From Macrolepiota albuminosa (lineage: Eukaryota > Basidiomycota > Agaricomycetes > Agaricales > Agaricaceae), in assembly GCA_027475525.1 (NCBI GenBank), contig JAMWFC010000115.1:62001-126000 (forward strand): a stretch of DNA of 64,000 nucleotides, in the 5' to 3' direction. Numbering within the stretch: position 1 is the stretch's first letter; every line of letters begins with the position of its first letter. Shown here in pieces: positions 1 through 10,948 of this stretch. The notes below the pieces were generated by a model. The model had not been told where the DNA came from, did no database searches, and saw only the letters and a list, made by a program, of their open reading frames with translations. The position numbers and the translations under genes were made by a program.

Positions 1-2042
1 TGGATAGCAGCATGCTCACGGACCAACTCTCTACACTCCTCTCTGACTTTCTTGGCACATGTGGAACACTGTCAAGGGCAGCAGCTCATGCTCACCTTAC
101 CCTTGGCCCAGTCAATCTCAGGATTGTCTTGGCACATGTGGAACACTGTCAAGGGCAGCAGCTCATGCTCACCTTACCCTTGGCCCAGTCAATCTCAGGA
201 TTGTGATTATGCAGCCAGGAGAACCCAAGTATCATGTCCTGCTTTTCTAGGCTGGTGACCGCAAGACAGCACACTCAGAATGAGTCTGATAATGAAGGAC
301 TAAATCCACCACTCAGATAGATCCAGCTTCATTGAGCATACTGTCAATGTTATAGACTGGAATAGGATGAGAGAGGGGTCGGATAGTGAGCTAGTGTTGT
401 TCCACATAATTGGTGTCCAGCAAAAGTCCAGTAGCACCACTGTCCAAGAGAGCTATGATGCTTCAAGTCTGCTGAGTGTTGGTTGTCTCAATCTCCACAT
501 TCAGATGCAGAGAATTGGGAGAGGAAGTGGAGGCAACAACATAGCAATGAGGAAGGCATTGTTTCCAAGCTGGGACACATGGTCATTGGACAGGAGAAGG
601 AGGAGAGGAGGTCTTAGCTGAGGCTTGGACCAAGGAGGTATTTTGTATGTCAGAGGGGGTGCTTACAGTTTCAGTCAGAGAATCAGGAACAGGAAGTGAT
701 ATATTAGAAGATTCTACTGATAGACATGTAAACTGATTAGCACCAGGTGGCAGAGGCGTACAACTCATCCGTTGCTCTATTAAAAACCCTCTCCTGCAGA
801 ACCAGAGGACCTATCCAATGGTTCTGCTACAGCTTTCACAGGACCCAAGGACTCCTCCAAAGGTTCTGTTTTGGTCTGTACATCTGGGGAGGGGTTTCCT
901 CAAACGTCTCAGACAGCAAGGAGCTGGAGAAGGAGCTCTTCCTGCTTTAAAGCTGAGAGATAGCACACCTCCAACCCCTGGAGACAATATCAAGTGAAGT
1001 GACCAGGCTTTCCACAGCAACGGCAGAGGAGAGGAAGGGAGGAATGTTGATGAGAGGCATCAACATCCATAGGTACTCCAAGAGGGAGGAGATGCGCTGC
1101 AGGTACCTGAGCCAGAGGTGGAGCACAAAATGGAAGGGAGGGCTGGATGGGATGATGAGCAGAAAAAGATGCCTGTGAAGTAGAGCAAGGGGCAGTTCCA
1201 CAGTGGAGCTCACATCATAACTCCATGAGCTGCCACTGATCACATGCTACCTGATACCAGGTCTCAATACTTGTGTCATCAGGTCATCCCTCAGCCATGC
1301 TGTTGATCTGGTCCATGAGAGAGGGAAGGAGGCCATCTTGGAAGGTGAGACAGAGCTGAAGACCATCTGGATAACAGACCTGTGCAGCAAGAGCTCTGAA
1401 GGAGTCAATATACTCATCTAGGGTCTGCTTCCCCTGCCCATATCAATGAGGATCTTGGAGAGTGAGGGCTGCCACCTTAGCAGGGTCCAAGGGAAAGAAC
1501 TCTGTCTGAAACTCCTTCTCAAACTGATCCTAACTTCCAAAACCCTCCACTCCTCCAGGGCATCAAAAGACTTGTAGCACATATGTCAAAGCTTGCCCAG
1601 ACTTCATGTAAAAAAGAATCCAAGCAATCTTGAGAGCATCAGAGGGGAACGCCTCACCACTGAGCTGAATATAGGTGATGCAGGACTGCAGGAAATGCTC
1701 ACCTATTGCTTGGTCACCATCGAATGCATCTGGGAGTGCTGGGCAAGGAATATTGGCATGAACTGGGGGAGAGGCCCCAAAGCGAGGGACTGGGGGGGTG
1801 TCAGCCCTAACTGGAGGCACCTGGAGAGGGGTAGGAGTGAGAGGGAGGCACTTTAAGAGGGCCTGAAGGGAATGAGAGATGGTGTCTGTGGCCTGATGTA
1901 ATCCAGCAAGTTCAGTGGTGTAGAGGGTGAGAGAAGCTTGAGTAGTCTGCACCTGAGTCTCCAGAGCAAGCAAGCAACCCCAGGCATCATCCTGAGGGGC
2001 AGAAGCGTCCAGAGGAGTGTCTGAGGGGGCTGGTTGGGTCAT
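1..2042 (-). pseudogene. Gypsy-type gag-protease remnant, degenerate, cut by window edge
   Basis: Read from 2042 leftwards. The first 159 codons are open and match a Ty3/Gypsy capsid: a coiled N-terminus, then a short segment with FDGD and FLQSC. The capsid continues around 1560-1260 in shifted frames (YGQGKQTLDEYIDSF, then DGLLPSLMDQINSMAEG). A CCHC zinc knuckle (CRCCGKPGHFT-stop-YC) lies at about 983-1024, with a TGA before its Y-C. An aspartic-protease site (LDSGATGL) lies at about 431-455. Several stops and frameshifts make it non-coding. Reverse transcriptase and integrase would lie left of base 1. The first 200 bases include a 77-bp duplication. The Gypsy assignment is secure from motif order; the clade is not resolved. 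Confidence 0.85.
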
Positions 2043-2713
2043 AGAAGCAACAGAGGGGCAGGGAGTAATCCAGTGGGGGAGGGACCTAAAGGGGCAAGAG
2101 AGGGCTCAAGCAGGCTGAAGGGGGCTCCCAGACCGAAATGTAGAGACTTGTTCTGCTGTAAGGGCGACCTCTAGAGGCTGTGGCTCAGTCACACAGCTGG
2201 CAGAGGGAGATCCAAAGTATATTAGAATATATACTGACAATATCATGATAGCTACTCACCTGGCAGAGGGAGATCCAAAAGAAACAAGTCTAGGGATTCC
2301 CTATGCCAGGTTGGACACTTCTGGGGCCTCTGAAGCATGGGAAACAACTGTACAGTACAACAAAACCTTAAAAACTCAAAAATTGCCTACACAAACAGTT
2401 GCACAAATAAGGGGCAAACTCTGGCAAACTCTGGCTTATATAAGTGGTCTGGAAGCGGTGCTGAGGGGCCCACACTTGTCTGAATGGTAGCTAAAGAACC
2501 AGAGCACCTCAAGGGCTGAGAGTAGTACTAACAGATAGTGTTAAAAGAATAGAAACAGTAAAATGAAATAATGTCAGAAGAAATAAGAGAATGAATGAAT
2601 AGTACTAAAAGATAGTATTAAAAGAATAGAAACAGTAAAATGAAATAATGTCAGAAGAAATAAGAGAATGAATGAAAGGAGAGTGAAGAGATAAGGAGTG
2701 AGAAAAAGAAGAA
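2043..2713. other. Leader or LTR of the Gypsy remnant; purine-rich, no gene
   Basis: No credible coding frame. This is the side where the 5' LTR and leader of the minus-strand Gypsy remnant should lie, but I found no second LTR or TSD to prove it. The stretch 2520-2715 is strongly purine-rich on the plus strand and contains one of the imperfect 77-bp duplications (2524/2601). Confidence 0.4.
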
Positions 2714-3928
2714 ATGAGGAGTCTCCTGACAGAGACAGACCACTGTTTCTCCTCCTATACATGTACTGGCTGCATTCTCTGGAAAGTTGATGGTCAATTT
2801 GTCAGTTCAGAGGGAGTCACTTACTGTTTCACATTTAATGGTCCAAACTCCTGCTCCACTTCTGACTGCACACATTGTCATGCCTGCTCCCTATATGGCG
2901 GTGGACAACACTCTGCTCAGAACTGCACTTCTCAGTAAGTTCTTCCTGGTTACTACCCCCTCTTAATGTTGATAGATGGGCTGCCATCCTCCATGAAACC
3001 AACACTCATGACCGCTTTGCACACATTATACAAGGTTTATATTACAGCTTCTCCTTGGATCTAGAAGACTTTACTCTAAATTCCACCTACTCTCCACCTA
3101 ATCATTATTGTGATACCTCCCATCACTTGTTCATACTAGAGAAATACAGTAAGGAACACCTTTTAGGATGTGTGTCCAATGAATTTGAACCTGAAATGGT
3201 GGAACAACTCTTTAGTCCATATTGTATGGCCCCTTTAAACGTCATTGAGCGGACTCCAGGCAAGATGTGCATTACCATTGACCACTCTTTTCCTTGCAAC
3301 AACCCTTTAATTTCATCAGTGAACTCACACATTGACACAAAACACTTTCAGTGCAATTGGGGCACATTTTCTGCTTGCTGGCTCTTAGTCACAGATGCTC
3401 CTGTTGGAACACAGGTTGCAGTGTTTGATGTGGAATCAGCCTTCTGCATCATTTCCACACTACCTTGTGAAAGACTATTCACTGCCTTATGCATTGACAA
3501 CAAGATTACATTCGACCACCGACTGAATTTTGGGATTAGCCCTGCTCCAGGCATTTTTGGTTCAGTTGCAGACACCATTGCGTATATTTTACATGCAAAG
3601 GGCATTGAAGACCTCTTGAAATGGGTGGATGACTTCATTTTCTTCAGATATTCTCATCATCATGATGACAGCTCAGTTTCCTATCAATACTCAGAAGATC
3701 TTATTTGGATGATTGCAAAAGACTTGGGTTGGCCTTGGGCTCCCAAAAAATTTGTTTCTTTTTCTCCCATCTTTATGTACATTGGCTTTGGATGGTCTCT
3801 TGATCATAAAACAGTCTCACTACCAACACCAAAACATATCAAATATCTCAATAAGCTTTCTTCTTGGTCATTGGGAGCATTTGTCAGTTTGCAGAATCCC
3901 TTCTAGGAACACTCAATCATGTCACATT
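2714..3928 (+). pseudogene. Reverse transcriptase of a DIRS-like (tyrosine-recombinase type) retroelement, 5' part
   Basis: The long open frame at 2875-3906 encodes an RT core. In order: a Cys/His-rich segment (CHACSLYGGGQHSAQNC, in the frame ending at 2938), a PPNHY segment, FDVESAFC in the palm, NFGISPAPGIFG, then LLKWVDDFIFF, the two-Asp catalytic box in WVDD form, and GWPWAPKKF. The palm-to-thumb order resembles RTs of DIRS/Ngaro-like elements rather than Gypsy (YVDD followed by RNase H). This subclass is my inference; no recombinase gene is visible. A one-base slip near 3890 moves the frame into QFAESLLGTLNHVT. The ORF is then interrupted exactly at 3928 by a solo LTR and resumes at 4797. 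Confidence 0.7.
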
Positions 3929-4791
3929 TGTCAGGTTCCGCTGACGATGGGGGCCTCCAGGGGCAAGCAGATCCTTACTAGGTGGACTCAAAGTCTATGA
4001 AGAGTCTCCGGGTAACAGAAGATGAGCTCCGGAGTTTTGGGTGGGGTGCGGGGCGGCTACGGAGCACTGGAGTTCATAGGAGGAAGTGGAGCAGGATCCC
4101 GGGCTAAGTCTGGAATATGGGGCAGAGGTAGGCAGAGCTTTGCTAGGGCGGAGAAGAGGAGGGGTGATCGGAGAAAGAGACTAAGACTGGGAGACTGAGA
4201 TTGGAACCAGGAGACTGAGTTAGAATTGGAGTGAGACTTTTAGAGGGCCGAGAAACTTGAGAGGATAAGACAGATAGATTGAGATAAGTACGAAATAGAC
4301 AAGAGAGTATAAAGACGAGTTTATGGCAATATCAAGACTACTGTAACGTACTACGAGCTGCGGGTTAAGTACCAGGTGCCAGGTGAGCTCCGGGCCCCCT
4401 GGGTAAGGTCCGTGCCCCCCCTCCATGTGGTGCATCCCGTGCGGTGTATTGTCCGGTTGTCAGTCCTCTGCGGTCGTGTGGTCCCGGGGGTGTAGATGGG
4501 TTGTGGTGTATTGCCCGGGTTCAGGAGTGGCACTGGGAGGGCAGCATCAAGTGGGGAGGCGGCCCCCGGCTTGATCGATCGAGGCTTGGAACGGCGTCCG
4601 GGGCACGTGGCGCGTTGGCAGGGCTTCGGGCCTTATCCGGGGGCTGGGCCGGCCTTGGTCGGGGTGGCATCAGATCTAGTTGGTCTTGATCCAGTGTGTC
4701 CTGGGGGCGTGTGGGGGGTTGGGTTTCGAAGGAGGGGTTTCAGGTAGGAATTATTGGGGGGGTCGGAGTGGCGTAGGTGTGGTTCGTGACA
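3929..4791 (-). mobile_element. Solo LTR inserted in the RT gene, 5-bp TSD ACATT
   Basis: Begins TGTCAGGTTCCGCTGA and ends GGTTCGTGACA, giving TG..CA termini with a 5-base inverted end TGTCA/TGACA. It is flanked by ACATT on both sides (3924-3928 and 4792-4796). There is no internal gene, so this is a recombined solo LTR of 863 bp. Its ends match the solo LTR at 13215-14127 in reverse orientation, so both belong to one LTR family. The plus-strand frames running through it are random. Confidence 0.88.
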
Positions 4792-4796
4792 ACATT

Positions 4797-4943
4797 GGTT
4801 ATTCCCATGGAACATTCTCATTTGCTAACTTGTGGACTCAGTTTAAATGGTGTAAGAAAGGTCTGCTGTTGTTGGTCAGTTGGAGCAGTAGCTGCTTGGG
4901 TTGGTTGTGGCATCTCCAGCTCAGAGATTGGTGGCTCAATTGA
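4797..4943 (+). pseudogene. Continuation of the DIRS-like RT gene after the solo LTR
   Basis: The frame reading YSHGTFSFANLW continues the RT thumb after ..GTLNHVT at 3928, with one base out of phase. Coding similarity fades after about 4860, and 4944-5387 holds no recognisable gene. The break at 3928/4797 coincides with the TSD, so the LTR insertion is what split the gene. Confidence 0.55.
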
Positions 4944-5389
4944 AGGTAGAGTCTTCAGGGCGGTCAATGCAGGGCTAGCACTCACACTTGAACTGGAGTC
5001 TCCTTCCATAAGACTCTCTTTGTGTGCAGATGTAGACAATAGTACAACAGGCATAATACTGGGACCAGCTATTTGTTCGGCTATGGTCAATAGTGAGAGA
5101 AAAGTTAGCTTGCCAAATATTGATTGACTCATGGCAAAGCAGAGACCATTTTGGATTCCTCAACTGCTTGACTGTGACTATCAGATGTGCATACACTGTA
5201 GGTAATCAATATCAAACGTTTCATGTTGCCTATCTAGCACCTTGTTTTTGTCAGCATCTTTCCTCCTCTGTTCACAAGGCTTACTGTAAGTCTACTTAAG
5301 CAGCCCACAAAGTCTCCATACTTCAATATTGGAATCCAGGCCAGGAACCCTAAGGAAACACAGTAAATGTCCTCCTGTGCACTTTATTA

Positions 5390-5412
5390 CAGTTGACTGG
5401 CTCATAATGCAT
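5390..5412 (+). repeat. Left terminal inverted repeat of the pogo element
   Basis: Identical over 23 bases to the reverse complement of 10924-10946, preceded by TA. A subterminal motif just inside it (CATAATGCATATGGGTCAG, near 5403) recurs in near-identical form at about 10813-10834 and may be a transposase binding repeat. Confidence 0.92.
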
Positions 5413-5531
5413 ATGGGTCAGACCAACCAAAAACTGATGCAATATGAGATTTATGCAACATGAAAAGAATCACACTATGTGACATTATGTGACTACAGCC
5501 AAAATTGTGACATTTGAGATTATGTTATGAA

Positions 5532-5859
5532 TTAATGATCTAATGTACTCTGCTTGTTTTCTAATAGCTCTTTCTGTTGCAACTGAGCCTTAAAACACCT
5601 CAACTGTCTGAGAAGCTCCAGCAGTAAGTTGGAATCTCCATTTTTTAGGCATAACTTCTCTAACTTCTTGCACAGAGCAATGGTATCTGCGTGTGAGATA
5701 TCATCATCAGGATCACATTCTTCTTCCTCAGAGTCATCAATTTCTATTGAATTTGTGTTGCCTGCCTCCATCTGCTTTATCCAGAGAAACAGAGCCTGTT
5801 CAACATCAGGCCTAGTAACAACTTGAGGATGCTTGAAAGAAAGTTGTCATGTGCATGAG
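5532..5859 (-). pseudogene. pogo transposase remnant: end of CENP-B HTH fused to the C-terminal tail
   Basis: Reading leftwards from the Copia junction: a piece of the second helix-turn-helix (VVTRPDVEQALFLWIKQMEAG, typical of the CENP-B/Tc5 HTH), then abruptly the acidic linker (IDDSEEEECDPDDD) and the C-terminal tail (ADTIALCKKLEKLCL.. to QSTLDH, stop at 5532). The catalytic DDE domain that should lie between them is absent, so an internal deletion joins residues near 5745-5770. One frame slip lies near 5825. It cannot transpose by itself. Confidence 0.72.
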
Positions 5860-6156
5860 TGACAAAGAGAATGACATCTGACTGTGGAAGATGACCACAT
5901 AACTTCATCATAACTATGTATGTCCCTCCACTTGTTTCAATTCTTTCAATTCAATTCTTTATTGCAAATTCTATACAAGTTTCACTAGTACATATCTACT
6001 TATAGTACGACCAACCTGAAGTTCGAGTCATCTTCTTGACTTTGAGCTTCAGGTGAGTCACTTATGTACGATTCGTGTTATAATCTTCTTGACTTCGAGC
6101 TTCAGTTGTATTATATTCATACTCGAAATACATCAGTTCTGCAATATGCTGCAACA
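5860..6156 (+). repeat. 5' LTR of the Copia element
   Basis: 297 bp, TGAC..AACA. Directly after it, GGTTATGGGCCC (6157-6168) is a plausible primer-binding site of the initiator-tRNA type used by Copia elements. It differs from the 3' LTR at 16 positions by my count, all transitions. Confidence 0.9.
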
Positions 6157-6160
6157 GGTT

Positions 6161-7158
6161 ATGGGCCCTGCTGTTAGCAAATCCACTTCCAAATCCTTAC
6201 AGTTCGTGAAGTTTGATGGAAACAATTACCATATCTGGGCAGACAATATGAAAATCACCTTACAGACCAAATCCCTCTGGGGGGTTACGTCTGGTCGTGA
6301 ATCATGCCTGCCCAAACCTCCTGGAGAATTCCCAGAGATGATGACAACTTCACGTTCTACCGACAATGGCAAAGTCACTATTGTCAAGAAGGAAGGGCAG
6401 GAGGCTTGGGACATCATGCAGTCCAAGCCTTACATCATGTGGGAACATGCTGTTGAGAAGCACGAATGATGGTTAGGCAAGGACGAGGCTGCCGTAGGAC
6501 TGATATGCGGTGCTATGGAATACACACAGTGTGAATCTATTGTCAACTTCCGAAGATTGAAAGACATATGAGACCATCTTCATAAATGTTATGTCAACCA
6601 ACAAAGTGGTATCAATGTCCACTACTACTATTAGCAATTGTACGATAGAAAATGGGACGGCAGGACACCAATGACTGACCACATCAGATTTTACCTCAAC
6701 ATTTGTCAACGTATAATTGATGCCAGACACAAGGTTGACGATAACACAATTATCAATGCCATACTCCTATCTTTGCCTCAGTCAACTGCTTGGGAGGTCA
6801 TGAAGCAAAATTTACTTTACTGAGGAAGCTCTCTTACTATCAAAAGTGTGTCTGCAGAATTAATATCTGTCTATGACCGATTGATGCAGGAACAAAGCTC
6901 CACAAACAAGCCATTAGCCTTTGCCTCCAAGATCAGTACTCAGTCAAGTGGGAGTAAAGCATTAAAGAAGAAACCCAAGTCTTGACGTGAACCAAAGCCA
7001 GATGACATCTGTCATAACTGCAGTGAGAAAGGGCATTCGAGTTCAAAATGTCCCAAACTCAAAAAACCAAAGAATGTCAGAAACGCCAATGTAGCCGTAA
7101 AGAAATCGACTGATGAGCCTGAAGAGGTAGGAAAACTCCTTATAGCTACGAACAACGG
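6161..7158 (+). pseudogene. Copia gag (capsid plus CCHC zinc knuckle)
   Basis: The ATG at 6161 overlaps the primer-binding site. The protein opens with FVKFDGNNYHIWADNMKITL, a typical Copia gag N-terminus, and continues in one main frame through YDRKWDGRTPMTDHIRFYL. It ends in a zinc knuckle, CHNCSEKGHSSSKC, near 7014-7055. In-frame stops interrupt it, for example TGA at 6467, another TGA near 6568, TAG near 6634, TGA near 6822 and TGA near 6983. Most are explainable as CGA-to-TGA or CAG-to-TAG change. Protease follows in the same reading direction without a clear gap. Confidence 0.85.
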
Positions 7159-8448
7159 CATGCTCTCTGGACTGTTACTAGACAGTGCCACTTCCTGCCA
7201 CATGCTGGCAGATCAAGAATGGTTCTTCAAACTTAAAAACGTTCAAAATCAATACATATCTGTTGGAGGCAATAATCAGCTCACTGTCGCCGGCGTTGGA
7301 TCTATTGCAATATGCACAAATGTCCCCAAGGGGATCAATGACGTACATTTTAATGACGTATTGTTTGTGCCTAAATTAGGGGCAAACCTCATCAGTCTAG
7401 GTTTGTTACAACGCAATGGGGCTGTTTTACAGGGACTCCCCTATGGCATGAGCCTGGCTTGAGAGGAACCATGTATTGTGTCGAATGCATGAATATGGGG
7501 ACCCTGGATGGTCATGTTGCTTTCATCGCAAATGAATCAACCATGCGCTTATGGCACCGCCAGTTGGGGCACATCAGCCCTTGCGTCATCAAGATAATGT
7601 CCGACCAGAATCTTGTAACTGGTCTGGAGATTAAACTCCCTCGTGAATTTGATCGACTTTGTAGCGGATGTGTTTAAAGAAAGTCGACTAGACCACCATT
7701 GCCAGAAGCAAGCACTAGACAGTATAAAAAGAACGAACTTCTCGTCATGGACCTTGCAGGACCAATGAATGTGCTGACCTGGGATGGAAATTGTTATGCT
7801 CTTGTCATTGTCGAAGTAAGTCGACACTTACCGTGTGGCAGCTTACTCCAGCAAAAGAAACAAGCTGCTGACGAAATAAAAGTAACCGTTGCACAACTTG
7901 AAAGACAATCAGGTCAACTTGTCAAAATCATTCGAACCGATAATGGCACTGAATTCGTAAACTCTACTGTCGAAAAGTTCTGCCGTGCAAATGGAATAGC
8001 GCATGAAACGACTAACCCCTATCAACCTCAACAAAACGGTATTGCAGAACAAATGATTGCGGTACTAATGGAGATGACACATAGCATGCTTCACGCCGCC
8101 AATATGGATTTAAGATACTGGGGCGAAGCTTTTGCCTATGCTGTCTACATCCGATCAATCACTCTGACATCAGCTCTTGGAGGTAAAATCCCATACACTG
8201 AGTGGAGTAACACCGGTGAGAAACCTGACGTTTCACATCTTCATGTCTTTGGGTCCTTAGGGTGGGTGCATGTTTCTAAGGAGGTCAGACATGGAAAATT
8301 AGAGTCACGGGCAGTTTGGGTAAGAATGTTGGGGTGGTGGGCTGGAGAAACCAAAGGTTATAGACTTGAAGACCTCAAAAACGGCAAGTTAATTACTTTC
8401 CAGGATGTGCGATTTTATGAAGACAATGTGCCAAGTGAACTAGCTTGA
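7159..8448 (+). pseudogene. Copia protease and integrase
   Basis: Protease: LLLDSATSCHML at about 7171-7206, the DSA form of the aspartic active site. Then a GAG-pre-integrase zinc region (LWHRQLGHISP .. LCSGC, 7540-7677) and the integrase core. Core residues seen are MDLAGP (first Asp, near 7750), RTDNGTEF (second Asp, near 7938) and QNGIAEQ (Glu, near 8050). The chain GSLGWVHV..MLGWWAGETKGYRL matches the distal integrase region. A stop TAA near 7677 and a frame break near 7460 split it. It would have inserted the element's cDNA when functional. Confidence 0.85.
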
Positions 8449-10131
8449 GTGGGATTAGATTCTACTTGAGTGACCAAAGGACACATTGAGGACCTAGTTG
8501 ACACAGCCTTATATCCCAAAGGGGATCCACCTCGTAAAATTTGACTCACAGCACAATCACCCGACGTTAGCCAGATGACAGAGGATGACGATGCATACTC
8601 CAGTGCTTCCAAAGGCAGATCAGTAAGTGAGGAATTGCAATATCCTGAACCTGTAAGGCGAACACACCAGTGGTACTTAAAGAAAAAATTGATGAACAGG
8701 GTAAACGGGTAAAGTACAAAGCACGAATAGTCGCACAAGGTTTTTTGCAAGTTCCTGGCATTGATTACCAGGACACCTTCTCTTTGGTCGCCAAATTTGT
8801 CACACTTCAAGTTTTCCTAACTCTCTCAGCTTTATTAGATCTCGAAATCCATCAAATTGATGTGATCAGCGTGTACCTTGAGGCCAATCTTGACGAAAAG
8901 ATCTACATGAGGCCACCAAGTTGCCTCAAAAGAGATAAGTATTGGAAACTCAATAAAGCAATATACGGTCTTAAGCAGGCTGGTCACAAATGGAAGGAGC
9001 GCCTTCACGATGTCCTTATAACTCTTGGATTCAAACAATCACGTGCTGACAACTGCCTATACATCTTGAGATCAAGTGGGAAAATCATATTGATAGTTCT
9101 TGTCTACGTCGATGACATGGCCATCGCGGGCAATGACATTCAAGAAATCAAATCATTTAAATGCGCTATGAGCAACAACTTCAACATAACTGATCTTGGA
9201 GAAATACCATATATACTCGGGATTGAAATCAGTTGCAACTGTCAGAACCGCCACATCTACTTGAATCAATCGGCCTATATCAATTCTGTGCTCGAATGTT
9301 TTGGGATGACGTCATGTCATGAAGTTGCCATTCCTTTAGCAACAAACCACAACTTGTCGCTCTGGCAATCCCCTTGAACAACAGAAGAAGTCAAAGCGTA
9401 TGCAAAGTATTCAAACAGACTGAATTATTTATCACTTGTGGGGTCCTTGCTCTACGCCACTCAAACTCAACCCTGACATACAGTTTGCAGTGAGCCTTGT
9501 AGCTCAATTTTCTGGTAATCCTGGCATACCTCACCTCACCGCATGCAAACGAATACTTCGATACCTGAAAGGGACAAAATTGCTTGCGCTCAAATTGGGA
9601 GGAACGAAAGATGGGGAGATAAGATTGGTCAGATGGAGCAATGCAAACTGGGCTCAAGATAATTATGACAGGCGATCAGTCAGTAGGTGGTGTTACAAAC
9701 TCAACGGGAGTACCATATCATGGTCTTCAAGGAAGCAATTGGGAGTAGCGACTTTGACAGTGGAGGCCGAATATATTGCCTCCGCAAATGCGACTAGAGA
9801 AGCAATATGGCTCCGAACCCTATTAAACGATCTCGACTACAAACAGATCGGTGCAATGACTATATTCACAAATAGCGCCAGAAGCATTTCTCTCTCTAAG
9901 AACCCAGTCTCCCATTCATGCGTGAAGCACATCGATATTCGGTACCACTTTATACACAAACAAATCGGACGGGGGAACATCCAGCTTGAATATGTATCCA
10001 CACACGACATGATAGCCGATGTCCTAACAAAAGCATTACCACGCAAAGCCTTTAACAAATGCCGTTCCAAGTTGGGAGTCCTCCCTCCTACATCGCCGTC
10101 TAGTGGGAGTGACGAAGGGAATGACATCTGA
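8449..10131 (+). pseudogene. Copia reverse transcriptase and RNase H
   Basis: RT: KARIVAQGFLQVPGIDYQDTF, IHQIDVISVYLEANLDEKIYM (palm Asp present), LNKAIYGLKQAGHKWKERL, then VYVDDMAIAG at about 9101-9130 with both catalytic Asp codons intact. A TGA near 9375 and one frame break near 9430 precede RNase H (SWSSRKQLGVATLTVEAEYIA, then LTKALPRKAF). In RNase H the usual SDAD motif reads SNAN, two Asp-to-Asn changes consistent with G-to-A mutation, so RNase H would be inactive even without the stops. Confidence 0.87.
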
Positions 10132-10406
10132 CTGCGGAAGATGACCACATAACTTCATCATAACTACGTATGTCCCTCCACTTGTTTCAATTCTTTCAAT
10201 TCAATTCTTTATTATGAATCCTATACAAGTTTCACTAGTACATATCTACTTATAGTGCGACCAACCTGAAGTTCGAGTCATCTTCTTGACTTCAAGCTTC
10301 AGGTGAGTCACTTACATACGATTTGTGTTATAATCTTCTTGACTTCGAGCTTCAGTTGTATTATATTCGTACTCGAAATACATCAGTTCTGCAATATGCT
10401 GCGACA
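10110..10406 (+). repeat. 3' LTR of the Copia element
   Basis: 297 bp, TGAC..GACA, the same length as the 5' LTR with no indels between them. The pol reading frame runs 22 bases into it and stops at 10131. Confidence 0.9.
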
Positions 10407-10759
10407 ACGAGCTTTGAGTGACTCGTGCTGCTTGACTTTTTGTGACAAAGTTGATTGTGTAAAAATTAGAAAATTAGAGCATCTTCCTTCTTTAACTTGA
10501 AGTGGCCTACAACTTGACTTTGTGAAAGATCGGGATGCTGATCGATGTATGCAAAGACTGTCAGCCAATTGTGGAGTGTCAGGTTCTCATGTTTGGTGCT
10601 TTGCAGAGTCTTTGCAGATGTTCTGGGTGCATCCTTGACATTAATCTTCTTTGGCTGCTGTCTAGCATAAGGTGCAGGTTTATCACAAGGCTTTTGATGA
10701 GGTGGTGAAGGCATAATGCAAGTACAATTGATAAGAAAATGATGCTTTTTTGCTTTCAA
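10407..10759 (-). pseudogene. pogo transposase N-terminus (Psq/CENP-B type DNA-binding HTH)
   Basis: Starts near 10759 (a second Met follows 16 codons later) and reads into a basic region, then LTLHNWLTVFAYIDQHPDLSQ..VVGHFKLKKEDALIF followed by TQSTLSQKVKQHESLKAR. This is the layout of the first DNA-binding HTH of pogo/Tigger transposases. The IF/TQSTLS junction crosses a one-base frame change near 10460. The fragment ends at the Copia insertion point (10406/10407) and resumes at 5859. Confidence 0.75.
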
Positions 10760-10923
10760 CCCCTGTCACTGAGTATAAATTACACAAAAATTGTTCTTCC
10801 AGCCCAGTCTCATAATGCATATCTGGGTCAGCAGGCCTATGCATTAAATAGCTCATTTAGGCGGGTCCCACAGTGGTTCCATGCTATTTGCTATGCAATA
10901 TCAGAATTATGCATTATGACGAC

Positions 10924-10946
10924 ATGCATTATGAGCCAGTCAACTG
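10924..10946 (-). repeat. Right terminal inverted repeat of the pogo element
   Basis: Exact inverse of 5390-5412, followed by TA at 10947-10948, which is the duplicated target dinucleotide. Confidence 0.92.
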
Positions 10947-10948
10947 TA

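Larger units (their letters stand above)
5860..10406 (+). mobile_element. Complete Ty1/Copia retrotransposon with two LTRs, inactivated
   Basis: Two 297-bp LTRs (5860-6156, 10110-10406) enclose gag, protease, integrase, RT and RNase H in Copia order. Flanks are ATGAG (5855-5859) and ACGAG (10407-10411), a 5-bp TSD with one C/T difference. Total length is 4547 bp. It sits inside the pogo transposase gene. Numerous stops and slips across the coding region show it is dead. Confidence 0.93.
5390..10946 (-). mobile_element. pogo/Tigger-like DNA transposon, internally deleted and split by a Copia element
   Basis: Perfect 23-bp terminal inverted repeats (5390-5412 and 10924-10946, starting CAGTTGACTGGCTC) are bordered by the dinucleotide TA on both sides (5388-5389 and 10947-10948), as expected for Tc1/mariner/pogo transposons. 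Subtracting the Copia element and its TSD leaves only about 1.0 kb. That is too short for a full pogo transposase gene. The coding remnants are an N-terminal DNA-binding part at 10407-10759 and a C-terminal tail at 5532-5859, both minus strand, with the DDE core missing. This copy was non-autonomous before Copia landed in it. Confidence 0.88.

Noticed and set aside
51..204. Tandem 77-bp units as a CRISPR array, satellite or regulatory repeat
   Set aside because: Only two adjacent copies per site, unrelated sequence between sites, no spacer, and one uniform length; fits an assembly artefact.
4220..4747. ORFs of 60-83 aa in 4220-4747
   Set aside because: They lie wholly inside the solo LTR, which carries no gene.
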